Assembly: GCA_031427625.1 (NCBI GenBank)
Contig: JANPNV010000130.1
Coordinates: 1 to 7,878, forward strand
DNA from: JADKIH01 sp031427625
GTDB lineage: Bacteria; Bacteroidota; Bacteroidia; AKYH767-A; 2013-40CM-41-45
Length of the DNA: 7,878 nucleotides
Direction: 5' to 3'
A program made the translations under genes and the position numbers. The notes below the pieces were generated by a model, which was not told the origin of the DNA, made no database searches, and saw only the letters and a program-made list of their open reading frames with translations. Below, piece by piece: positions 1 to 5,542 of the stretch; position 1 is the first letter of the stretch, and each line of letters starts with the position of its first letter.

Positions 1-61
1 AATGCCTGGAGCTTTCGTCCTTAAATTTTTCGAGGAGCTCTGTATCACTGTATTCGTTCAT
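1..61 (-). CDS. ECF-type RNA polymerase sigma factor, N-terminal fragment (cut by window edge)
   Basis: Only the first 20 codons lie in the window, reading MNEYSDTELLEKFKDESSRH and running off the left edge. This acidic 'D-x-E-L-L-x-x-F-x-D...SR' opening closely resembles the start of a large family of Bacteroidota ECF sigma-70 factors, in which it precedes region 2 (core polymerase and -10 recognition). The ATG at 61 is the only possible start: the same frame meets a TAA at 85-83 and has no other ATG, GTG or TTG in between. The gene begins 29 nt after the transketolase C-subunit stop and is probably cotranscribed with it. An AAGGAG lies 17 nt upstream of the ATG, which is too far for a standard ribosome binding site. 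The family call rests on a very short stretch; the existence of a gene start here is well supported. Confidence 0.68.
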   Translation of the reverse strand, partial: MNEYSDTELLEKFKDESSRH

Positions 62-78
62 AGAATGATTAACGACTG

Positions 79-97
79 CTCCTTATAATTTCAGGAG
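79..97 (-). promoter_or_regulatory. Possible small hairpin over the stop codon and AAGGAG between the transketolase C-subunit and sigma factor genes
   Basis: On the minus strand the sequence reads CTCCT, then nine bases, then AGGAG, giving a 5-bp stem with a 9-nt loop. The TGA of the transketolase C-subunit (93-91) lies at the stem-loop junction, and the right arm contains the only Shine-Dalgarno-like motif before the sigma factor ATG at 61. A ribosome terminating at the TGA would melt it, so it could couple translation of the two genes. The stem is short and could be chance. Bacteroidota also rely little on Shine-Dalgarno pairing, so a regulatory role is speculative. Confidence 0.2.
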
Positions 98-1065
98 TGT
101 GTCAGTTCTTGTTTTTTTCTTTGTATCGAACGCTCTGCAGCGGCTACGATATTTTCTGCTTCCAGTCCGTATTTTTTCATCAGCAATTCCGGAATACCGC
201 TTTCTCCGAACATATCCATTATTCCAACAAACTCAACAGGTGCAGGGAAATTGTTTGAAAGAACATGTGAAATTGCATCGCCAAGTCCGCCGTTTATCTG
301 ATGTTCTTCTGCTGTAACTGCACATCCGGTTTTCCTGACAGATTTTAAGACCGCTTCCTTATCCAATGGTTTAATCGTATGAATATTGATGACCTCTGCA
401 CTGATTCCTTTTTCTTCCAGGATCCCACATGCTTCGAGTGCCTTCCATACCAAATGTCCAGTAGCGAAAATACTTACATCAGTGCCTTCGTTAAAGGTGA
501 TGGCTTTTCCTATTTCAAATTTCTGATCGGCAGGAGTGAAGACAGGAACAACGGGTCTTCCGAACCGCAGATAAACCGGACCTTTGTAATCAGCAATGGC
601 AATCGTTGCAGCTTTCGTCTGATTATAATCGCATGTGTTGATGACAACCATTCCGGGCAGCATGCGCATCATTCCCAGGTCTTCGAGAATCTGATGCGTT
701 GCGCCATCTTCTCCAAGAGTAATTCCTGCATGCGAAGCACATATTTTCACATTCTTTCCTGAGTATGCAATGCTCTGTCTGATCTGATCATATACTCTTC
801 CCGTAGAAAAATTTGCAAATGTTCCTGTGAAAGGAATTTTTCCACCGATCGTAAGTCCTGCAGCAATGCCCATCATATTTGCTTCTGCAATTCCAATCTG
901 AAAAAAACGTTCCGGAAATTCTTTTTCGAATGCATCCATCTTCAGTGATCCCGTAAGATCAGCACATAATGCAACAACATTAGGATTTGTTTTTCCCAAC
1001 TCTAAAAGTCCAGCGCCAAAACCGGAGCGAGTATCTTTTTTTTCTGTAAAGGTAAATTTCTTCAT
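91..1065 (-). CDS. tkt: Transketolase, C-terminal subunit (pyrimidine-binding and C-terminal domains)
   Basis: This 324-residue protein is the second half of a split transketolase. Paired with the N-terminal subunit encoded upstream, it should transfer two-carbon ketol units between sugar phosphates in the non-oxidative pentose phosphate pathway, in the cytoplasm. The pyrimidine-binding domain covers about residues 7-170. It contains IGIAEANM with E61, the glutamate that activates the thiamine diphosphate aminopyrimidine, aromatic residues F83 and F86, and GEDGATHQ at 118-125, whose D120 and H124 match substrate-binding residues of full-length transketolases. The transketolase C-terminal domain follows at about 190-310. 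Length is normal for the split form, and no catalytic motif is missing. A 1-deoxyxylulose-5-phosphate synthase half is less likely, given the separate matching N-half nearby. The ATG at 1065 lies 22 nt after the VWA gene stop, and translation ends at a TGA. Confidence 0.95.
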   Translation of the reverse strand: MKKFTFTEKKDTRSGFGAGLLELGKTNPNVVALCADLTGSLKMDAFEKEFPERFFQIGIAEANMMGIAAGLTIGGKIPFTGTFANFSTGRVYDQIRQSIAYSGKNVKICASHAGITLGEDGATHQILEDLGMMRMLPGMVVINTCDYNQTKAATIAIADYKGPVYLRFGRPVVPVFTPADQKFEIGKAITFNEGTDVSIFATGHLVWKALEACGILEEKGISAEVINIHTIKPLDKEAVLKSVRKTGCAVTAEEHQINGGLGDAISHVLSNNFPAPVEFVGIMDMFGESGIPELLMKKYGLEAENIVAAAERSIQRKKQELTHS

Positions 1066-1087
1066 AATTTTTCTGATTAGCCCAATA

Positions 1088-2458
1088 CTAATTTAATAAT
1101 ACAACACTCGATTCTCCTGATACGATGGAAAATTCTTTTTCGATAGTATAAATTGTTTCTTTCGAATTCTTTGGACGGAAAACGACTTTGTATTTTCCGG
1201 GTTGAAGAATAATGGTTTCTTTCGACTGTGTATTGCTCATGTTATATACCCAGTTTATTCCGGAATTATCGCCGTTATAAATACTTCCATAACCGGGATT
1301 GGTAGCAATAAGAGTAACTATTCCGGGTCGCGGAATTTTTAGTGTCGTTGTTTTGCTTTGTGCAACATCTACATTCTCCAGATTTATTCTTGGCGTCGTT
1401 AATATTTCCAGATCATACTTTCCGGTGATGTATCGTACCTGCGTATTAAAGTCCTGCACATTCAAAGTCTTCATCTCATTATGCTTCCTGATAATGGCCT
1501 GAATCTTTGAATACTCCGCTGAACCATCAAACTTCAGAAGTAAATCTCCCTGCGGTGCATCAATACCAATCGTTGTATGTTTTCCCGGTGTCAATATTAT
1601 TGAATCTTTGGAGACAGGAGGGATAGTATGTACAACGACTTTGTAAATGGGCAATGGATCAATCACAAGTGTATCTGGAATGCCTCTTGAATTAAGTGTA
1701 TGGATGTAATTGTATTTTATCTGACCGGTATATGTATCATACAATGTCATATTTACATTTGTCTCTGTTGGATTGTTGTATTCATCAAGCAGATTTATCT
1801 GCATCGTTGTATTATTCAGCGCCTGTGAGATTACAATATTCAATGCATCTTTAAACATGTTTTCATTGGTAGCATCAAAATACCTTCCTACGCATTCAAA
1901 TGTTTTTTTTAATGCAGGATCGAGTCCGAGTCCAATTACAAATGGTTTTAAAAAGATCCCTTTTTTCTGAAGCGCTGCTGAAATGGCGCATGGATCGCCA
2001 CCGCATTCTTCAATGCCATCAGTTATGAGGATGATAATATTTCTTGAAGGATCTTGAGGGAAGTCGTTGCCGCAAAGCTCAAGCGACTTTGCAATTGGTG
2101 TTGTTCCCCTCGGAATTAAATTCTTCAGTACTGTCTGAATGTGTGGGATATTTCCTTTTGAAAATGGTACCTCAAGACGGCTATCGTCACAGTCCTGTGG
2201 AGGAAAAGGTTTCAGATGACCATATACGCGTAAAGCTAATTCGATGTTGCCGACGTATCTGAGGCTGTCGAGTAATTGTGCCATTAGAGATTTAGCTACG
2301 TCAATCTTTGCACCACTCTGCCATTTTCCATACATACTCTGAGAAGCATCAAAAAGAAATTCAATACGCGTAAGCTGTGGCGCATCCACTTTTTTCTTTT
2401 GTGCGAAAGAAGTAATCGAAAAAGATAAGATGAAAAATAGGGTGATATGTAAATGCAT
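1088..2458 (-). CDS. Secreted von Willebrand factor type A (VWA) domain protein of unknown function
   Basis: From the ATG at 2458 this is a 456-residue protein. It starts with a signal peptide (MHLHITLFFILSFSITSFAQ; likely cleavage after SFA), so it should be exported. A VWA domain occupies about residues 30-215. Its MIDAS is complete: DASQSM (D37, S39, S41), RGTTP (T119/T120) and ITDG (D147). Four cysteines in or near the domain (C90, C129, C152, C157) could form disulfides in the periplasm. The last 200 or so residues are beta-rich with recurring 'PGK' or 'GKY' turns, resembling small Ig-like or PEGA-like modules. I see no membrane anchor other than the signal peptide. A longer frame begins with TTG at 2479, overlapping the upstream stop by 14 nt; I prefer the ATG because it places the signal peptide at the very N-terminus and starts 7 nt after that stop. 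The biological role is unknown: metal-dependent adhesion or protein binding is the family expectation. Its place between two transketolase halves gives no obvious functional clue. Confidence 0.88.
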   Translation of the reverse strand: MHLHITLFFILSFSITSFAQKKKVDAPQLTRIEFLFDASQSMYGKWQSGAKIDVAKSLMAQLLDSLRYVGNIELALRVYGHLKPFPPQDCDDSRLEVPFSKGNIPHIQTVLKNLIPRGTTPIAKSLELCGNDFPQDPSRNIIILITDGIEECGGDPCAISAALQKKGIFLKPFVIGLGLDPALKKTFECVGRYFDATNENMFKDALNIVISQALNNTTMQINLLDEYNNPTETNVNMTLYDTYTGQIKYNYIHTLNSRGIPDTLVIDPLPIYKVVVHTIPPVSKDSIILTPGKHTTIGIDAPQGDLLLKFDGSAEYSKIQAIIRKHNEMKTLNVQDFNTQVRYITGKYDLEILTTPRINLENVDVAQSKTTTLKIPRPGIVTLIATNPGYGSIYNGDNSGINWVYNMSNTQSKETIILQPGKYKVVFRPKNSKETIYTIEKEFSIVSGESSVVLLN

Positions 2459-2465
2459 AGATGTA

Positions 2466-3320
2466 TTAAAAATCGCCAAGTGTTTCTTCTAATTGTGTAA
2501 GTGCAGCAGATGTTTGTTCTGCATTAGGAGCAATGCCATGCCATTTATGAGAGTGCATCATGAAGTCAACACCTTGTCCCATCTCAGTCTTCATCAGGAT
2601 AACAACCGGTCTTCCTTTTCCTGTCGAATCTTTGGCGAGTTCCAATGTCTTCACTAGATTTTCCATAATGTTTCCATCGGTTTCAATTACATGCCATCCA
2701 AAACTTTCAAATTTCGGAAAGAGATTTCCATAAGGAAGAACCTTGTCAACTGATCCGTCAATTTGTTGATTGTTGACATCAACTGTAAGAATAATGTTAT
2801 CGACTTTTTTCGCGCCGGCATACATAACTGCTTCCCATATTTGTCCTTCTTCCATTTCACCATCACCACAAAGACAATAAACCAGATGCGAATCTTTATT
2901 TAAAATTTTCGCACGAGAGGCTCCTATGGCCACACTAATTCCCTGACCGAGCGATCCGCTGGCAACACGAATTCCGGGCAGACCTTCATGCGTAGTTGGA
3001 TGTCCTTGTAACCGGGAATCAATTTTACGAAATGTTGCCAGTTCTTTAACATCAAAAAATCCGGCACGGGCAAGAACGCTGTACCATACAGGAGAGATGT
3101 GTCCATTACTCAGAAAAAATAAGTCTTCATTTTTTCCATCCATCGAAAATACATCAGATGAATAATCCATCTGATGAAAATAGAGTGCAGTGAAGAAATC
3201 GGCACATCCCAATGAACCTCCCGGATGACCGGAATTGGCCATGTTTACTTGTCGGACAATGTCGCGTCTTACTTGTGAAGCTATTTTCTTCAATTCATCG
3301 ATTGACTTTTTTTCTCTCAT
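2466..3320 (-). CDS. tkt: Transketolase, N-terminal subunit (thiamine diphosphate-binding domain)
   Basis: This 284-residue protein is the diphosphate-binding half of a split transketolase. Visible family motifs, in order, are NSGHPGGSLG (H32), SNGH (H73), SGSLGQG at 121-127, and the thiamine diphosphate and metal motif starting GDGEMEEGQ at 152 and ending with NN at 183-184. Near the C-terminus KWHG (H261) matches the substrate-binding histidine region of full-length enzymes. Nothing catalytic is missing, and the protein stops where the linker to the pyrimidine domain would begin, which is the usual break for split transketolases. The partner subunit lies further down the same transcript, but a VWA gene stands between them. 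The ATG at 3320 is followed at once by a normal family N-terminus (SIDELKKIASQVRRDIV). It is the first gene of its cluster, so a promoter is expected in the 191 nt upstream. Confidence 0.95.
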   Translation of the reverse strand: MREKKSIDELKKIASQVRRDIVRQVNMANSGHPGGSLGCADFFTALYFHQMDYSSDVFSMDGKNEDLFFLSNGHISPVWYSVLARAGFFDVKELATFRKIDSRLQGHPTTHEGLPGIRVASGSLGQGISVAIGASRAKILNKDSHLVYCLCGDGEMEEGQIWEAVMYAGAKKVDNIILTVDVNNQQIDGSVDKVLPYGNLFPKFESFGWHVIETDGNIMENLVKTLELAKDSTGKGRPVVILMKTEMGQGVDFMMHSHKWHGIAPNAEQTSAALTQLEETLGDF

Positions 3321-3511
3321 GGTAATTAATATTGATTTGATTAGGATAAAAGAGAACTTTTTAGGGCTAATTGAGCTTTTATCTGAATTTCAGACGAGCG
3401 CCTAAAATAGATGTTTGAGTAGAAATGTAGACCGTAAATGATGCTAATTTATAAACAAAAATTTCTTGAAGGTGAAACGAAAAATTGGTTGGGATATTAG
3501 GTAATTTGAAA
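3321..3511. other. Intergenic region between the S4 gene and the transketolase cluster; no clear signal
   Basis: This 191-nt AT-rich gap should hold both the end of the OstA-S4 transcript and the promoter of the transketolase cluster, because both run on the minus strand. I see no GC-rich stem followed by a T-run that would make a clear intrinsic terminator, and no exact Bacteroidota -7 element (TAnnTTTG) on the minus strand. The best structured elements are an odd palindrome TCTGAA-T-TTCAGA at 3382-3394 and a weak A/T hairpin at 3348-3361. Either could occur by chance in a region of this composition. No open frame here resembles a gene. Confidence 0.6.
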
Positions 3512-3910
3512 TTATTCGTCGTCAGCCTTATCAAAAAAATCGTCAAGGACACGACGGTCGCGCTTGGTAGGTCTGCCTGTTCCCGGATCCCGGAAAATTG
3601 TCATTCGGGTAAGCCTTGCTTTATAGGCGTCTATTTCATCTTTGGGAGTTAAATCAACGACATATTCTTCGACTAATTTAGCACTGAGCCGACCAGTCGT
3701 AAGTTTTATTATTTTTAACCGCCGCAACAGCCCTGTTCGTTTAATCGATATTTCATCACCTTCTTTTACAAGTCTGGATGGCTTCACAGGGAGTTCGTCG
3801 ATAATAATGCGGCCTTTATCACATGCCTCAGTGGCAAGGGATCGTGTTTTATATTGCCGGACAGACCAAAGCCATTTATCTACGCGTATTTTATTTTCAA
3901 CATGTTTCAT
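3512..3910 (-). CDS. hslR: S4-domain RNA-binding protein, Hsp15 (HslR) family
   Basis: This is a 132-residue basic protein. The S4 domain spans about residues 8-68 and begins with RVDKWLWSVRQYKTRS (from R9), the hallmark opening of the Hsp15 family, followed by ATEACDKGRIIID and VKEGDEI. In E. coli, Hsp15 binds free 50S subunits that still carry a nascent peptidyl-tRNA and helps recycle them after abortive translation; the same role is inferred here. The tail from residue 106 (FRDPGTGRPTKRDRR, then LDDFF) is typical of Bacteroidota members. Length is normal. The ATG at 3910 lies 9 nt after the stop of the OstA-like gene, so the two are probably cotranscribed. The reading frame ends with TAA, and no obvious terminator follows. 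Confidence 0.92.
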   Translation of the reverse strand: MKHVENKIRVDKWLWSVRQYKTRSLATEACDKGRIIIDELPVKPSRLVKEGDEISIKRTGLLRRLKIIKLTTGRLSAKLVEEYVVDLTPKDEIDAYKARLTRMTIFRDPGTGRPTKRDRRVLDDFFDKADDE

Positions 3911-3919
3911 GCGACCTAT

Positions 3920-5458
3920 TTAGTTGTTTATTAAATCTTCCTTCGTGCGCGGACGTAAATCTCCATACCAACGAAATCCTTTTAACCTCAACTCATTTGC
4001 CGACAGTTCTCTGATAGGGTAAAGTGTTCCATCAGGTTCATTTAAAAGTGTCAGCGATTTAACTTTATTTTCCTCTACATAAATGACGAGATCGCTGCAA
4101 TCTGCGCGGTTGACACCGAAATTTTTCTGTCTTTTATCCTTCGCATAATAAATTGTCTGACCGTTTCCTGTCACATTGATCCTGTATAGTTTATTCTTAT
4201 TCAGAAAACCGGTCATGTTCTTTCCACGAATCTGATTATACCGTGCTGAATCTAGCAGAACTGTTTTATCACTATCAGCCTGTGCTGCGATAAAGGAATT
4301 ATTTACCAGATAAATATTTGTTATTTCTGAATTCGCTGTCTGAAGCGTTACAGAGTCTGCCGTTAGCTGATTAAGTCCAGACCATAATACCGGAGAATAA
4401 TACATTCTGATTGTTGAATCGTTTTTATTAAATACCAATGAATCGCATACTCCCTGAAGATCACTTTTAAATATTTTCACTGAATGAAAAGCATACAAAT
4501 TTTTCTTGTCATGTTTTTTCTCTGTCGTGTCTTTTTTTGGAATGCCTATAGCCATTAACGTATCACCATGAAGGAACATCGAATCATTATTATAAATTTG
4601 CGTCATTAGTGCATGACCGGTAACCCAGGAGGAGTCTGTCATTTCATGATACTCGCCATAATCACCATTGATGATAATGTTATTGGTTGTGTCTATGATG
4701 GAAACGTTTCCAAAAACTCTTCCGATGCCGGAATTCCTGTCGTAATAAACGCTATCACCCTTCAGCCGTTGCTCCTTCGTCTGGAGATATGAATTATCCC
4801 GGAAATTCGACTTTTGTGTTTCAGTATTATACCAACCCCGTTCGCAATAGATTAAATTGTCTGATGAATGAATGTATGTCGGTCCGAGAAAAAAAGCAGT
4901 CTTGCTAATTGTGTTATATTTTAGTGTATCGCATGTCATCGTATACTTTGGATTTACAAGAAGGACATTATGCTTGAAGAAAAGATCTTTTGTATCGCTG
5001 TAATAATAACCAAGCTTACTCGTAAGCACATTTTCACCATCAACAATATTGGCACTGTCAGTATAAAATGCAATATCGTTCTTCATATCGTAATCCAACC
5101 GGGCTGTACGAAGCGTCATTTTTTTATCAGTCATTAATACTTTATCAAAAACCTGGGCAACCTTCGTATTGCCATCATACAATAACCGGTTTCCTGTGAG
5201 TGTCATCGAGTCACCCTGCAGGATTCTGATATTGTTGAATGCTTCGAGGCGATTCTCATCTCTGTATAGATAGGCACTATCGCAGTACATAGTCGCTTTC
5301 TGATGCCTGAAAATGACATTACCCAAAAGGCGGGTTGCCTTAGCATTTACGCTTGCATCGTATTCGCTCACATCGGCATTCAGCAATTCAATCTTCTCGG
5401 TTTTTTGAGCGTAGACGCTGAGATTCAATACGATTAATAAAAGTAACAAGCGGTACAT
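3920..5458 (-). CDS. OstA-like (LptA/OstA family) envelope protein, probable lipopolysaccharide transport component
   Basis: This 512-residue protein has a signal peptide (MYRLLLLLIVLNLSVYA, likely cleaved before Q18). A long array of short beta-strand repeats follows, of the OstA/LptA kind: stretches such as LLGNVIFRHQKATMYCDSA, LTGNRLLYDGNTKVAQVFD and LKGDSVYYDRNSGIGRVFG alternate 'G-N-V' or 'D-x-x-x-Y' turns. OstA-fold proteins form an open beta-jellyroll groove that carries lipopolysaccharide across the periplasm. E. coli LptA is about 185 residues, so this is far longer; Bacteroidota commonly encode such extended versions. The first 270 or so residues are the clearest repeats; the C-terminal part is more diverged and I see no beta-barrel like that of LptD. 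There is no lipobox cysteine. The ATG at 5458 sits directly before the signal peptide. The gene is first in a two-gene transcript with the S4 gene and is divergent from priA. Its exact place in the Lpt machinery is inferred. Confidence 0.88.
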   Translation of the reverse strand: MYRLLLLLIVLNLSVYAQKTEKIELLNADVSEYDASVNAKATRLLGNVIFRHQKATMYCDSAYLYRDENRLEAFNNIRILQGDSMTLTGNRLLYDGNTKVAQVFDKVLMTDKKMTLRTARLDYDMKNDIAFYTDSANIVDGENVLTSKLGYYYSDTKDLFFKHNVLLVNPKYTMTCDTLKYNTISKTAFFLGPTYIHSSDNLIYCERGWYNTETQKSNFRDNSYLQTKEQRLKGDSVYYDRNSGIGRVFGNVSIIDTTNNIIINGDYGEYHEMTDSSWVTGHALMTQIYNNDSMFLHGDTLMAIGIPKKDTTEKKHDKKNLYAFHSVKIFKSDLQGVCDSLVFNKNDSTIRMYYSPVLWSGLNQLTADSVTLQTANSEITNIYLVNNSFIAAQADSDKTVLLDSARYNQIRGKNMTGFLNKNKLYRINVTGNGQTIYYAKDKRQKNFGVNRADCSDLVIYVEENKVKSLTLLNEPDGTLYPIRELSANELRLKGFRWYGDLRPRTKEDLINN

Positions 5459-5462
5459 GTGC

Positions 5463-5470
5463 CAAAAGTA
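5463..5470 (-). promoter_or_regulatory. Candidate Bacteroidota -7 element (TAnnTTTG) before the OstA-like gene
   Basis: The minus strand reads TACTTTTG, an exact match to the Bacteroidota sigma-ABfr -7 consensus TAnnTTTG, ending four nt before the OstA-like ATG. A TTTC at 5490-5487 is the nearest -33-like element (consensus TTTG), with a 16-nt spacer that is shorter than usual. If used, transcription would start at or next to the ATG, giving a nearly leaderless message. The poor -33 element and the closeness to the start codon make chance a real alternative. Confidence 0.25.
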
Positions 5471-5542
5471 CGAAGCAATATATTAAGAAACGATATTGAA
5501 TGTAATAGCAACGGTAAAGTTTCTTTGTGCTATTTTTACCCG

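Noticed and set aside
379..762. A 127-codon plus-strand open frame inside the transketolase C-subunit gene
   Set aside because: It is fully antisense to a strongly conserved gene, has no recognisable domain, and its composition reflects the complementary coding strand.
2687..3106. Two 60-codon minus-strand frames inside the transketolase N-subunit gene
   Set aside because: They are out-of-frame readings of conserved thiamine diphosphate-binding sequence and look like no known protein.
3348..3361. A/T hairpin (AAAAG-agaa-CTTTT) as a terminator
   Set aside because: The stem has only one G-C pair and lies about 150 nt past the S4 stop and within 30 nt of the transketolase start, so it is not a convincing terminator.
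3642..4014. Two plus-strand open frames over the S4 gene and the end of the OstA-like gene
   Set aside because: They overlap two well-supported minus-strand genes and each other, with no recognisable protein features.
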